Positions 1-9,162 of a stretch of 64,000 nucleotides of DNA are shown piece after piece (the stretch's first letter is position 1; every line of letters starts with the position of its first letter). The position numbers and the translations under genes are program-made. The stretch covers positions 1 to 64,000 of the forward strand of contig NZ_JQCL01000012.1 in assembly GCF_001438845.1 (NCBI RefSeq), given 5' to 3'. The DNA is from Lactiplantibacillus xiangfangensis. GTDB taxonomy: Bacteria; Bacillota; Bacilli; Lactobacillales; Lactobacillaceae. Under the pieces are notes generated by a model, which was given only the letters and a program-made list of their open reading frames with translations, searched no databases and was not told the DNA's origin.

Positions 1-75
1 CACAGAAGTTAAGCTTCTTAGCGCCGAGAGTAGTTGGGGGATCGCTCCCTGCGAGGATAGGACGTTGCCATGCAA
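1..75 (+). rRNA. rrf: 5S ribosomal RNA, 3' end (partial)
   Basis: The first 75 bases match my memory of the 3' two thirds of a lactobacillus 5S rRNA, including the GAAGTTAAGCTTCTTAGCGC segment and the closing GACGTTGCCATGCAA strand of helix I. The 5' part lies before the window. Two intrinsic terminators follow, so this is the end of an rRNA operon, and no tRNA gene is visible after it. Confidence 0.93.
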
Positions 76-79
76 AGTT

Positions 80-108
80 AGGATCAGCTGAGGCTGGTTC
101 TTTTTTTT
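80..108 (+). terminator. rRNA operon terminator 1
   Basis: A 9-bp stem (AGGATCAGC paired with GCTGGTTCT, with some G-T pairs) and a TGAG loop run into eight T residues, immediately after the 5S gene. Confidence 0.8.
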
Positions 109-136
109 ACATCCAAATCAATTATGCCAAGACTAT

Positions 137-184
137 AGCGCCGGTAGGGGTTCCTAATGAGGAATCGCTACCGGCGCTTTTTTT
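137..184 (+). terminator. rRNA operon terminator 2
   Basis: A long, GC-rich stem (AGCGCCGGTAG paired with CTACCGGCGCT, extended by GGTTCC/GGAATC) is followed by seven T residues. It probably backs up the first terminator of the heavily transcribed rRNA operon. Confidence 0.9.
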
Positions 185-187
185 GCG

Positions 188-605
188 TGCGAAAAGGTTT
201 TGGCATTACTGACTGATGATTAAAACTAATAGACCCTACTTATTATAGTGGTGGTTATTGGTTATCCCAGGGCACAAAAATAAAGCTGTTAAATGAGCTG
301 TGTCAATCAACTCGTCATTAAAAATTAAATATTAAAAGATAATTTAAATACTATAAAAAGAATTCAATGATAATATCACTAAACCCGATGAAAATATTGG
401 TCTAGTAAAAATAAATATGATATTATTTTAAGTACAGGTGCTTATCTATATTGTTGATTAACCATTTATGGGCGTTATATCTATGAATAATAAATAAGTT
501 ATAAAAGATAAGCATTCGGCATCAATATGACTATTTTGAATAAATATATATGGGGATTAATCACGCTATTTAGTTACTTTGACTAATAAATATATTTAGA
601 TTCAA
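188..605. other. AT-rich intergenic leader upstream of the adhesin
   Basis: This stretch of about 420 bases has no convincing gene. It is visibly much richer in A and T than the rest of the window, especially from about 300. It should hold the adhesin promoter. A TTGACT near 579 could be a -35 box, but no good -10 box sits at the right spacing. Confidence 0.5.
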
Positions 606-635
606 ATGACTTTCGACAAGTGGAAGGGGACCATC

Positions 636-3600
636 ATGAAGTTAGAAAATCAAAAATCACATTATAAGATGTATAAAAAAGGTAAGTTCTGGATTTTTGC
701 TGGTATGACGTTGCTTACGCTGAGTGCTAATACGGCCATTGCGCATGCGGATACTGACCAAAATGCAAGCGCTTCCGACAACCAAGAAAATACCGATCAA
801 TCTGCTTCACCATTACAGGACACGGTCGTTCCGTTAACAGCTGGAACGACTCAGTCTGAGGAGACTAGCAATGAAACCCCAACATCAGCTGACAAAAAAG
901 ACGAGCAACAAGAAGAGACGACGCCTGGGTCACAGGAAGCGACTTCTGAAGATCAAGGCGCGTTAAAGACGTCAGCCACTCAAAATATTCAATCAAAAGT
1001 TCAAGCCCAGCGTTCAGTGGCTAACTCGCCAGTTAAATCGGATGGGGCTAAGACGGAAACCGTTACTGAGGAATCTGATAAACCAGCACCAGTTAGTGAG
1101 ACTAACGAAGAGAAGATCAGCAGTGAAGAACCAACGACGCAGGCCGCTCCTGCTGAACAGACTGCATCAATGCAAATGGCTAAGCAGGCCCGCGCCGTTA
1201 AAGCGGATGCAACCATTGTTGATAGTAATACGTTATCAGTTGCCGGTGGTAGTTCATGGACCATTGATAGCGATGGTGTTTTAACAATTGGTGCAGGTAA
1301 TTGGAAAAGCATTGCGGGTGATGATAATTCCTGGGCCAAAAGTTCTCAGTGGAACAAGGTAACGACTGTTAATATTACTGGACGGGTCGACGGCGATGGT
1401 ACACTGGTTAACGCCTTTTTTAAACGCGTCATGTTTACAGTTAAACCAATTACTAGCATCACTGGATTAAAGAATGTTCATACTGACAATGTGACTAGTT
1501 TTAGCGGTATGTTTAGTGGAAATAGCATTACAGACTTCACGGGAATTGAAGAGTGGATTACAAGTAAAGTTACTAGTATGAACAATATGTTCTCAAGTAA
1601 TCAAGTCACCGATGAAAAGCTACTTCCAGTTAAAAACTGGGACGTCAACAACGTTACTGAAATGGACGGCATGTTTTCTAACATGCCTTTGACTAGTCTT
1701 GATTTAAGTAACTGGCGCCCGACAAGCTTAACATCAGTTGGTGGGATGTTTTTGAGCTCGAGTAAACTAGCCAGTGTAAATTTTGACGGCTGGCAGACTA
1801 GCACCATAACACAAGCTGCAAATATGTTTTCTGGAGACAGTAGCCTAACATCTTTAGATCTCTCTGGGTTTGACTTGACTGCGCTAAAGCCAGCAGCTGT
1901 TGTTACTATGTTGGCGGGTACAACCAGCCTTAAACAGCTGACATTGGGTGATAATTCGCGTTTAATGGTTGATACCGCTAATGCAGGCTTGCCTGATATT
2001 CCTGCTAATGCGAATTATACTGGCAAGTGGGTTGCCGCTGAAAAGGACGCTAATGGGAACTGGGTCGCTGCAACCAAGGATGCGGCTGGGACCAGTGCCG
2101 AGTTAATGGCGCTTTACAGTATGGGGAGCACCGTTCCCGCTGGAACCATTACCTATATTTGGCAAGAGGCCGAACCCGTTGGTGCTGGAAAAGTAAACGT
2201 TCGCTATGTCGATGAATCCGGCAAAGTGATTGAGGTGGCGGACGAAGCCACCTATCCAGATGGTCAGTGGGTCGGCAAACAGTATACGACCACACCTAAA
2301 GATATCGCCGGCTATGAATTTTTCCAAATAGCTTCCGATGGTCTAGCTGCTAACGGGACGTTAACCGCAGATGGTGGTACGGTCACGTATATCTATCATC
2401 AAACTGCAGGCAAAATCAACGTTCAGTACGTTGATGAGGCCGGTCACGTCATTGATACGGGCGAAGCCGACTATCCGGATGGTCAGTGGGTCGGTTATAA
2501 GTATACGACCGAACAAAAAGATCTGGATGGTTATGAATTTGTCCGTGTAGATTCAAAGGACTTGGATGCAAACGGAACGTTAACGGCGGATGCAGGCACG
2601 GTGACGTATGTTTACCGCCAAGCCGCTGGCAAAGTGGACGTTCAGTACGTCGATGAATTTGGCAACGTCATTAAGACGGGCGAAGCCGTTTATCCGGATG
2701 GTCAATGGGTCGGTCAGAAGTATACGACCGAACAAAAAGACCTAGATGGTTATGAATTTGTCCGTGTAGACTCAACTGGTTTAGACGCCACCGGCACGTT
2801 GACAGCTAATGGTGGCACGGTCAGGTACGTCTACCGCCAAGCTGCTGGCAAAGTAAACGTTCAGTACGTTGATGAGGCTGGTAACGTCATTAAGACGGGC
2901 GAGGCCGATTACCCAGATGGTCAGTGGGTTGGTCAAAAATATACGACCGAACAAAAAGACTTGGATGGTTATGAATTTGTGCGCGTAGATTCCGAGGGCT
3001 TAGCTGCCGATGGGACGCTGACAGCTAATGGTGGTACGGTCACGTATGTTTACCGCCAGGCTGCCGGCAAAGTAAACGTTCAGTACGTCGATGAAGACGG
3101 CAAAGTTATTAAGACGGGCGAAGCCGCTTATCCGGACGGTCAATGGGTCGGTCAAAAATATACGACCGAACAAAAGAACTTAGATGGTTATGAATTCGTC
3201 CGTGTAGACTCAACTGGCTTGGATGCAAACGGAACGTTGACTGCCAAGGGTGGTACGGTCACTTATATTTACCGGGCAATTCCCGCTACTCAGGGAACGG
3301 TCAACATTAATTTTATTGATGATACGACCGGTAAAACGTTAACAACTAAAACGCAAACGGGCGCTGAAGGGACGCAAGTCGACTTCAGTACCGCGGATTT
3401 GATCAAGTATTATCAATCATTAGGGTACGTGCTAGTGAGTGATAATTATCCTGCTAACGGTGCCACTTATAACGATGGTACGCAGACGTTTAGCGTTCAC
3501 TTGAAACATGAAATGATCGCCGTTCCCGCCGAAAGTAAAACTGTGAGCCAAACGATTCATTATGTTTACGCAAATGGGCAAACCGCAGCGGAAGATTACT

Positions 3601-4280
3601 ACGCAAAATTGGTCTTTACCCGCCAAGGTCAACGTGATTTAGTCACTAATGAAATTGTCTGGAGTGCGTGGACCGCGGATGCAACGACGTTTAACGCGGT
3701 TACATCACCAGTACTCAAAGGGTACCATGCTGATCAGCCAACGGTCGCAGCAGTTACGGACGTCACAGCGGATAGCGCGGATCAAGTTATCACCGTAACG
3801 TATACGGCAGATGCGGTTGATCCAGAAGAACCGGTCGACCCAGAAGAACCGGTCGACCCAGAAGAACCGGTTGATCCAGAAGAACCGGTCGACCCGGAAG
3901 AGCCGGTTGACCCGGAAGAACCGGTTGATCCAGAGGAACCAGTTGGCCCGGAAAATCCTGGTGAACCTGACGTCATCGATCCTGACAAACCGGTTGATCC
4001 GGGAACGCCAACCGTACCAGTTACACCGACATTACCAAGCAAGCCTGGTACATCGACTCAGGTTGATAAGGATAAAATTGTTGGGACTCGTCCAGGTCAT
4101 ACGGACGTTGCCGATGCCACCGCACCAATTAAGCGTGCGACGGCAGTGACGCCAGCGACTGCCCAAGCAACCGGCGACCTACCACAAACTAATGAAAACC
4201 GGCAGCGTGGCGTATTGTCATTAGCGGGAGTCGGTTTACTAGCCATGCTAGGATGGTTCGGTTACCGCCGGAAGTCGTAA
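636..4280 (+). CDS. LPxTG cell-wall-anchored adhesin with BspA-like and MucBP repeats
   Basis: Predicted surface protein of 1214 residues that probably binds mucus or another host or plant surface. I chose the ATG at 636 because GGAAGGGGA lies just upstream and because the protein then begins with a KxYKxGKxW-type signal peptide (YKMYKKGKFW, cleavage likely near AHA-D, residue 38). A Ser/Thr/Glu-rich stretch follows to about residue 190. A BspA-like (DUF285) region with repeated MxxMF and DLSNW motifs spans about 285-410. Five near-identical MucBP repeats of 73 residues start at residue 518, followed by two diverged mucin-binding-type modules. Seven DPEEPV units start near 1062 and act as a wall spacer. 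LPQTN at about 1182, a hydrophobic segment and RRKS form the sortase signal. Exact ligand unknown. Confidence 0.93.
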   Translation: MKLENQKSHYKMYKKGKFWIFAGMTLLTLSANTAIAHADTDQNASASDNQENTDQSASPLQDTVVPLTAGTTQSEETSNETPTSADKKDEQQEETTPGSQEATSEDQGALKTSATQNIQSKVQAQRSVANSPVKSDGAKTETVTEESDKPAPVSETNEEKISSEEPTTQAAPAEQTASMQMAKQARAVKADATIVDSNTLSVAGGSSWTIDSDGVLTIGAGNWKSIAGDDNSWAKSSQWNKVTTVNITGRVDGDGTLVNAFFKRVMFTVKPITSITGLKNVHTDNVTSFSGMFSGNSITDFTGIEEWITSKVTSMNNMFSSNQVTDEKLLPVKNWDVNNVTEMDGMFSNMPLTSLDLSNWRPTSLTSVGGMFLSSSKLASVNFDGWQTSTITQAANMFSGDSSLTSLDLSGFDLTALKPAAVVTMLAGTTSLKQLTLGDNSRLMVDTANAGLPDIPANANYTGKWVAAEKDANGNWVAATKDAAGTSAELMALYSMGSTVPAGTITYIWQEAEPVGAGKVNVRYVDESGKVIEVADEATYPDGQWVGKQYTTTPKDIAGYEFFQIASDGLAANGTLTADGGTVTYIYHQTAGKINVQYVDEAGHVIDTGEADYPDGQWVGYKYTTEQKDLDGYEFVRVDSKDLDANGTLTADAGTVTYVYRQAAGKVDVQYVDEFGNVIKTGEAVYPDGQWVGQKYTTEQKDLDGYEFVRVDSTGLDATGTLTANGGTVRYVYRQAAGKVNVQYVDEAGNVIKTGEADYPDGQWVGQKYTTEQKDLDGYEFVRVDSEGLAADGTLTANGGTVTYVYRQAAGKVNVQYVDEDGKVIKTGEAAYPDGQWVGQKYTTEQKNLDGYEFVRVDSTGLDANGTLTAKGGTVTYIYRAIPATQGTVNINFIDDTTGKTLTTKTQTGAEGTQVDFSTADLIKYYQSLGYVLVSDNYPANGATYNDGTQTFSVHLKHEMIAVPAESKTVSQTIHYVYANGQTAAEDYYAKLVFTRQGQRDLVTNEIVWSAWTADATTFNAVTSPVLKGYHADQPTVAAVTDVTADSADQVITVTYTADAVDPEEPVDPEEPVDPEEPVDPEEPVDPEEPVDPEEPVDPEEPVGPENPGEPDVIDPDKPVDPGTPTVPVTPTLPSKPGTSTQVDKDKIVGTRPGHTDVADATAPIKRATAVTPATAQATGDLPQTNENRQRGVLSLAGVGLLAMLGWFGYRRKS
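2187..3281 (+). repeat. five tandem MucBP-encoding repeats, about 219 bp each
   Basis: Repeats start at 2187, 2409, 2628, 2847 and 3066, marked by GGC AAA GTA AAC GTT CAG TAC GT. The spacing is 222 bp and then exactly 219 bp three times. Units 2-5 are very similar at DNA level, while unit 1 is more diverged. Such identity points to recent duplication or gene conversion and to likely copy-number variation among strains. Confidence 0.9.
3819..3944 (+). repeat. 18-bp coding minisatellite, seven DPEEPV units
   Basis: Seven head-to-tail 18-bp units each encode DPEEPV, with only synonymous differences (GAT/GAC, CCA/CCG, GAA/GAG, GTC/GTT). The unit length is a multiple of three, so slippage would lengthen or shorten the wall-spanning spacer without breaking the frame. 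Confidence 0.92.
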
Positions 4281-4333
4281 TCAGAACTAATGAATTTAAG
4301 TCGTTCTTTGTCAGCAACTGTTGATAACGAACG

Positions 4334-4372
4334 AAAAAGGAAATCAATTCATTTCGAATTGGTTTCCTTTTT
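4334..4372. terminator. bidirectional terminator between adhesin and 4383-4916
   Basis: AAAAAGGAAA and TTTCCTTTTT flank an inner stem (TCAATTC/GAATTGG). It can serve the adhesin on the plus strand and the convergent gene on the minus strand. Confidence 0.85.
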
Positions 4373-4382
4373 GTGTCCTGAG

Positions 4383-4916
4383 CTAATATTGATAATCGTA
4401 TTGGTTTTTATTAAAGCCGACAATTGCGGTTACCTTATCATGGTTACTCAGGCCTAGTAATAATTTGTCATTATGACTTTTATCAATGTACATCACGACT
4501 TTACCGTATCTATCGGTGTTAAATGTGATGTAATGAGGCCCTAACAGCTGTTTCACTTTATTTAAAGTCATCCCCAGTGCTAAACCGTTGTCAAAGTGTG
4601 AACGACAACCGGGGACTTTATCTACCAATTTTAAACCGACAATATCATTGTTAGCAGTTGTCGTAACGTAAAAGGCGTTCATGCCGCGGTAATTATAGTC
4701 GTTCAATTTTGCCGTGTCACCTTCTTGTTTAACATAAGAAGAATCGGGTTTGAATTGACGACCTAGACTCAGCTGGTCATACGTGAGGTGACTTAAGTCA
4801 GTCTCTTGAACGGATAAAGAACCAAGCCGTTCCTTTAAAGTATCCCGATAAAGAAATCCAAGTGCTATGACCAGTATGAGTAATATTGGAATACTAATTT
4901 TCCAAAGCTTTTTCAT
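4383..4916 (-). CDS. membrane-anchored protein of unknown function
   Basis: This 177-residue protein has one N-terminal hydrophobic helix (about residues 7-24, WKISIPILLILVIALGFLY) after a KK start. That suggests a type II membrane protein or uncleaved signal with an outside domain. The outside part contains GMTLNKVKQLLG, a pattern seen in small BamE/SmpA-like folds in which GMT is followed by a short helix ending in LG. That resemblance is weak and only suggestive. The gene converges on the adhesin and does not share an operon with a recognisable partner. I do not recognise the family. Confidence 0.75.
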   Translation of the reverse strand: MKKLWKISIPILLILVIALGFLYRDTLKERLGSLSVQETDLSHLTYDQLSLGRQFKPDSSYVKQEGDTAKLNDYNYRGMNAFYVTTTANNDIVGLKLVDKVPGCRSHFDNGLALGMTLNKVKQLLGPHYITFNTDRYGKVVMYIDKSHNDKLLLGLSNHDKVTAIVGFNKNQYDYQY

Positions 4917-5155
4917 GCTATTTCCCCGTGCAATCCGCGATGAACAATTGGACTGTATTTATTGTTTTTAAATTTTGATCCCTTAGAACATTATAATATA
5001 TATCATGGTAATTATTTTTGGCAGTTAATAACGTTGGCTAATTTAATCATGGTCGATTTTGGGTGTAAAAATCGTGTAAATTCGTGATCATTAATTGTTA
5101 TTAATAGCATTAAGTGCTATGTTATTAGCATATTTTATGAAGTGGAGTGATAGTA

Positions 5156-5416
5156 ATGGCTAATATTGCTGTGGGAGATCGGGTTAAGTGCCAGAAAAAT
5201 GGTAATACCGATTACGATTTCTATGCTAAAGTGGAAAAAGTTTACGAGAACTCCGCGTACGTCACGATTACCCATTATGATTTACGGGATGATATCAACG
5301 TGGGTGAGCTTCAATACCGGGCCGTGATTGCTTTAAAGAAGATGAAGGTTGCCCAACCAACGGACAGCGAAAAAGAAAAGATGCAGGCGGTCAGTGCAGC
5401 CATGTTGGCTGAATAA
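5156..5416 (+). CDS. small DUF2187-like protein
   Basis: The protein has 86 residues. I chose ATG 5156 because GGAG lies eight bases upstream; an in-frame GTG at 5147 is too close to that site. The core reads VGDRVKC...AKVEKVYENSAYVTITHYD, which resembles the small KOW-like DUF2187 proteins of Firmicutes. It is a beta-rich segment followed by a charged C-terminal helix. The gene stands alone, with its own terminator at 5467-5499. Function unknown; the KOW-like fold hints at nucleic-acid or ribosome contact, but this is inference. Confidence 0.75.
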   Translation: MANIAVGDRVKCQKNGNTDYDFYAKVEKVYENSAYVTITHYDLRDDINVGELQYRAVIALKKMKVAQPTDSEKEKMQAVSAAMLAE

Positions 5417-5466
5417 GCGCTCCGTCTAAGTACCTGCTAGTTCCATGTAAAATGAATACTAAAGTT

Positions 5467-5499
5467 AAGGCTTGGGTCGATTGTGCTCAAGCTTTTTTT
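5467..5499 (+). terminator. terminator after the DUF2187-like gene
   Basis: AAGGCTTGGG pairs with CTCAAGCTT (one G-T pair), followed by seven T residues. Confidence 0.8.
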
Positions 5500-5640
5500 C
5501 GTGTCGCCAAACTTCATTAAACGTCTTCCATGAAATTTTGTCAGTGCGATAGCTGAATATCCCTGTACATCATTGCTTAGAATGGTACAATGGATTATAG
5601 CAGTTAATAATAGTTCTAAAGTAAGAGGGAGGAATTTATA

Positions 5641-7056
5641 ATGAATGAAACCGATAAGACGCCGTCATTAACGGGTCGGCGACGATTTTGGTTCATTTTT
5701 ACATTGTTGACTGGGACGTGGACGATGTCCATTAGCCAGTCTTCATTGTCGACGGTTTACCCGACGTTTATGCGCGACTTTGGGATCTCCGCCTCAACGG
5801 TCCAATGGCTCACAACGGGCTTCATGTTGACGATGGTTGTCATGATGCCAATCAGTCCTTGGTTATTGAATAACATTGGGTTTAAGAAGTTGTTCTTAAC
5901 AGTTCTGGTCCTGTTTGATGTTGGATCGATTATTATTTATTTTGCGTCAAGCTTTCCGGTTATGATGGTTGGACGCTTAATAAAGGCCGCGGCGGTCGGA
6001 GTCCTGTTTCCTTCCTACCAGTCAATCTTACTGACGATTACGCCCGAAGAAAAACGTGGTACGACGATGGGGGTCGCGGGTCTGGTCATGGGATCGGCAT
6101 TAGCCTCTGGCCCAATTATTTCGGGGGTCGTTTTAAAGTTTACTGACTGGCACGGGTTGTTTGCCGTCTTCATTACGGTTGCGACAATCTTAATTTTACT
6201 GAGTTTCCTAACGATTCAAGACGTGATGGTCAACAAACCATCGAAACTCGATTTGATTTCTATCGTGACGTTACTAGGCTTTGCGGGAATTTTATACGTG
6301 GTCAACGAAATTGGTAAACCAAATGTTAACTGGACGTTCGGTTGGGTCTTACTGATTGTGTCTATCTTGGCCGTGGCCTACTTTACGTACCGGCAATTTC
6401 ATTTGGAAACGCCGTTATTGGAACTGCGCGTACTTAAAACGTTTAATTATGATTTAGCTATTTTTCTAACGGCAATTTCGTACGTTGCGTTGATCGTGGT
6501 TACGATTATTTTCCCACTCTACTATCAAGGTGTTCTAAAAGTATCGCCCTTTGTATCCGGGATGGCATTAGTTCCCGGCGCGGTTTTCTTGAGCATTTTA
6601 AACCCATTAACGGGGCGTTTAGCGGAAAAAATTGGGTATAAACAGATCATGTTACTCGGGATGAGTATGATTGTGCTAGGTTGGTTGATCTTAGCGCTCA
6701 TTAGCCAAGAGTTAAACTTAGTCACGATGATTTTGATTGCGGCCCTGATTGAAGGTGGGAACGCCTTTGTCATGATGCCAGCGGTGACCCTCGGTGCGAA
6801 CTCGTTACCGAATGAGTTGATTTCTCACGGGACCGCCGTGATTACTACGGTACGGCAGATTCTAGGATCAGCCGGCGTTGCCGTCGCAACGCTAGTTTTA
6901 TCTAACGTAACGGCTGCACAGCTGAAAGCCGGGGCACCGACCTTGACGGCGAACTTACAAGGTTATCACACGGTTTTCTGGATGATGTTAGGAATTGAAA
7001 TCATGGGCTTACTCTTAGCGTTACTGTTACGGGATGGTCGCCAAGCCAAGAAATAA
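5641..7056 (+). CDS. MFS drug exporter, DHA2 (EmrB/QacA) family, 14 TM
   Basis: Membrane protein of 471 residues with about 14 hydrophobic helices, the length and count expected for proton-driven multidrug exporters of the DHA2 group. TM1 is followed by SSLSTVYPTFMRDFGIS and TVQWLTTGFMLTM, which resemble the group's D/N-x-x-x-V-x-x-x-P and WxxTxYxL motifs. A second half-repeat starts near residue 260. The ribosome site GGGAGGAAT is strong. It is a single-gene unit that ends at a hairpin terminator. Substrate cannot be predicted. Confidence 0.9.
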   Translation: MNETDKTPSLTGRRRFWFIFTLLTGTWTMSISQSSLSTVYPTFMRDFGISASTVQWLTTGFMLTMVVMMPISPWLLNNIGFKKLFLTVLVLFDVGSIIIYFASSFPVMMVGRLIKAAAVGVLFPSYQSILLTITPEEKRGTTMGVAGLVMGSALASGPIISGVVLKFTDWHGLFAVFITVATILILLSFLTIQDVMVNKPSKLDLISIVTLLGFAGILYVVNEIGKPNVNWTFGWVLLIVSILAVAYFTYRQFHLETPLLELRVLKTFNYDLAIFLTAISYVALIVVTIIFPLYYQGVLKVSPFVSGMALVPGAVFLSILNPLTGRLAEKIGYKQIMLLGMSMIVLGWLILALISQELNLVTMILIAALIEGGNAFVMMPAVTLGANSLPNELISHGTAVITTVRQILGSAGVAVATLVLSNVTAAQLKAGAPTLTANLQGYHTVFWMMLGIEIMGLLLALLLRDGRQAKK

Positions 7057-7078
7057 GGCATATGACATAAATTATAAT

Positions 7079-7125
7079 AAAAGCAGGTTTTCCGGATGAA
7101 ATAGCCACCCGGAGAACCTGCTTTT
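7079..7125. terminator. bidirectional terminator
   Basis: AAAAGCAGGTTTTCCGG pairs with CCGGAGAACCTGCTTTT around a short loop. It sits between the convergent exporter and the zinc-binding lipoprotein gene. Confidence 0.92.
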
Positions 7126-7152
7126 GTCATGATCAATTAATTGAGACAGTGT

Positions 7153-8064
7153 TTACTTTTGTCGTTCGTTAGTTTGAATTTTAGCTAATTGCTGGTATTG
7201 GCTGAGCATCCAGCTTTCATAAGTCTGGTGGGCGGGTAACGTTTCGGTCACTTTCAGGACCGGGACGTCGTACTTCTTAGCTAATTTGACCATGTTGGTG
7301 ATCAAATTACTATCTGTTTGGGTGTTTTCCACAAAGAAGGCGATGCGATGGTGCTTGATATCGCTTTGCATGCGGGAGATGTCTTGTGGTGACGGGTCAG
7401 CACCGTCCTCGATTGATTTGGCAAAGTGATTATTGCTGATTTTGTAGCCCAGTGCCTTCAATGAATAGTCGAAAACCGGTTCGCTAACGGCGACGCGTTG
7501 TCCGTGAACGTGTTTTTTGAGTTCGGCGAGTTCTTTCGTAATGGGTGCTAGACCATCTTGATAAGCGCGTGCTTGTTGCTCGAAGTAACGTTTATGTTGA
7601 GGTTGGATCCTAGCCAAGTCGGCCGCTATTTTATTAGCTAACCGGGGCATGGTCGTCGGGTTATACCAAACGTGTTCGTTGGCACCATCCGTTTGTTTCG
7701 CAATCGTCGTGCCGACTTCAATCACCCGTGTACCAGGTTCTTTGTTAACGATGAGCTTTTGCATCCAATCATCGTACCCAATGCCATTGTAGATAATTAG
7801 TTGCGCTTGGCTCGCTTTTTTAGCCGTTGCAACGGTTGGTTCAAAGCTGTGTGGATCAAGGCTGGGGCGATCAATAACCGACGTCACGTTGCCGTATTTA
7901 CCCGCGACTTTTTGCGCCGTTTGCCCGTAAAAATCGAGGCTCGTAATAATGTTGATTTTGCCATCAGTTGTCTTCGGTGCGGCGCTCTTAGACTGACAGC
8001 CGGCTAACAAGACACTGATTCCTAGTAACAGGCCGAGGTAGCCCCATATTCGACGGTAAGACAT
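7153..8064 (-). CDS. zinc/manganese ABC transporter substrate-binding lipoprotein (ZnuA/AdcA type)
   Basis: Protein of 303 residues with a lipoprotein signal (LLAGC, Cys at about residue 22) that would tether it to the outer face of the membrane. The body matches cluster A-I metal receptors: DPHSFEPT with the first metal His, NEHVWYNP with the second, a SEPVFDYSLKALGYK segment, and IEDGADPSPQDI before the C-terminal lobe. The His-rich loop of some ZnuA proteins is absent. No permease or ATPase gene lies next to it, so it must work with a transporter encoded elsewhere. A Zur-like palindrome in the promoter favours zinc over manganese. Confidence 0.88.
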   Translation of the reverse strand: MSYRRIWGYLGLLLGISVLLAGCQSKSAAPKTTDGKINIITSLDFYGQTAQKVAGKYGNVTSVIDRPSLDPHSFEPTVATAKKASQAQLIIYNGIGYDDWMQKLIVNKEPGTRVIEVGTTIAKQTDGANEHVWYNPTTMPRLANKIAADLARIQPQHKRYFEQQARAYQDGLAPITKELAELKKHVHGQRVAVSEPVFDYSLKALGYKISNNHFAKSIEDGADPSPQDISRMQSDIKHHRIAFFVENTQTDSNLITNMVKLAKKYDVPVLKVTETLPAHQTYESWMLSQYQQLAKIQTNERQK

Positions 8065-8087
8065 GTTTAAATCCCATCCTTTTTAAA

Positions 8088-8102
8088 TCGTAACAATTAC
8101 TA
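8088..8102. promoter_or_regulatory. Zur-like operator upstream of the zinc-binding lipoprotein
   Basis: TCGTAACAATTACTA matches the Bacillus-type Zur box TCGTAATNATTACGA at 12 of the 14 defined positions. It lies just downstream of a minus-strand promoter (-35 TTGACG at 8129-8134, 17-bp spacer, -10 TAAAGT at 8106-8111), where a bound repressor would block transcription when zinc is plentiful. Confidence 0.65.
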
Positions 8103-8233
8103 TTGACTTTAGCGAAAAAACGGGTTGCCGTCAAGTGTTAAGATAACGTTTAGATCTGGTCGTTATCGTACCCGTTACCCGGGTAACCTGCTAAAATAAC
8201 TGTACGACTAAAACAAGGGGGGCGACGTAGCGC

Positions 8234-8764
8234 ATGATTTTTACAATTGTCATTTTATTTTTGTTAGGAACAGCCATTTTTAGGGGCTTTCACCGTGGCT
8301 TTGTGATTGAGATACTCCACCTAATTGGGACCATTGCGGTCTTGATCTTTGCGCGGTTACTTTACCAACCGCTTGCACAGACGATTAGTCATATTTTAAC
8401 GGGTCTTCATCTAATTGAGGCTTCGATTGCAAGCACCCTGATTATTAATATTATTGCGTTCTTTATTTTGACGTCGCTAGGGTGGGCCGTTGTGCGGCTA
8501 CTAGCCCGCGTTTCACGGAGCATCACCTGGTTACCCGTCATCAAGCAAGTCAACAGCATTGCGGGTGGAATCGTTGCCTTTACACTTTCCTACCTCATCA
8601 TCTTTGTTTGCTTATCGTTGGCCAACTTATTTAATACCGACTTTATTCAGACTCAAATGGATCAGTCACCGCTCGCAACGTTTATCGTTAAGAAAACGCC
8701 GGGGTTGACCAGTCAATATTTGGGAACCCTGATCAAGTTTGAAACGGGCACTCAAGATTCATAA
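8234..8764 (+). CDS. CvpA family membrane protein
   Basis: This 176-residue protein has four predicted membrane helices (about 1-22, 25-50, 65-90, 105-130) and the CvpA N-terminal pattern GxxRGFHRGFVIEILHLIG. CvpA proteins are conserved inner-membrane proteins linked to colicin V production in E. coli and to envelope homeostasis; their biochemical role is not settled. The GGGGGGCGA ribosome site supports the start. It is a monocistronic unit with a terminator at 8775-8810. Confidence 0.88.
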   Translation: MIFTIVILFLLGTAIFRGFHRGFVIEILHLIGTIAVLIFARLLYQPLAQTISHILTGLHLIEASIASTLIINIIAFFILTSLGWAVVRLLARVSRSITWLPVIKQVNSIAGGIVAFTLSYLIIFVCLSLANLFNTDFIQTQMDQSPLATFIVKKTPGLTSQYLGTLIKFETGTQDS

Positions 8765-8774
8765 CTAATTCAAA

Positions 8775-8810
8775 AGTAGCGACTGGAAAATAATTCCGGG
8801 CGCTTTTTTT
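8775..8810 (+). terminator. terminator after cvpA-like gene
   Basis: AGTAGCG...GGAA pairs with TTCC...CGCT, followed by seven T residues. Confidence 0.8.
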
Positions 8811-8843
8811 AATTGAAATTAAAGATTGAAAGCTAAATTAATT

Positions 8844-9020
8844 CCGGTTGTCACTGATGACATGCGGTCGTGGGACCGGGGCCAGCCTGGGAAGCGGTCT
8901 AGCCCCTCGCCCAGAACAATTGCAAAATACGCAATTGTCCTGGACCGTCCGTGGTGTAGGCCCGGCAAAAAAATCGCCGCGCCAACACCACCAGCACGAC
9001 CGATGCCATCAGTGGCAACC
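8844..9020 (+). repeat. structured repeat A, copy 1
   Basis: The ends GGTTGTCACTGATGACATGC and ATGCCATCAGTGGCAACC are inverted repeats. Internal stems include GGGGC/GCCCC and ACAATTGC/GCAATTGT. Other copies at 19904 and 26805 keep these pairings with different bases. Confidence 0.82.
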
Positions 9021-9162
9021 TCCGAGCATCCGACTAAAATAATAATAGTAAGACTATTAGGAATTCAAAGACGTCGGCTATCGGTTTTGAATTGAAGTCC
9101 CGGACCATCCTGTGGCTGAAGGATCAAACTTGACTAGTTTGTTTTAAAACAGTCTTAGCGTA

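Noticed and set aside
2187-3281. Regularly spaced direct repeats considered as a CRISPR array.
   Set aside because: The unit is 219 bp, in frame, and encodes MucBP domains; there are no spacers and no cas genes.
3782-4042. A minus-strand frame of Gly/Ser/Thr repeats opposite the adhesin spacer.
   Set aside because: It is the reverse complement of the DPEEPV minisatellite, with no ribosome site, and arises from the repeat composition.
8826-9095. Open frames of 60-100 codons inside the intergenic repeats (also 15657-15956 and 26853-27071).
   Set aside because: They lie in palindromic repeats A and B, have no ribosome sites, and are not preserved between copies of the same repeat.
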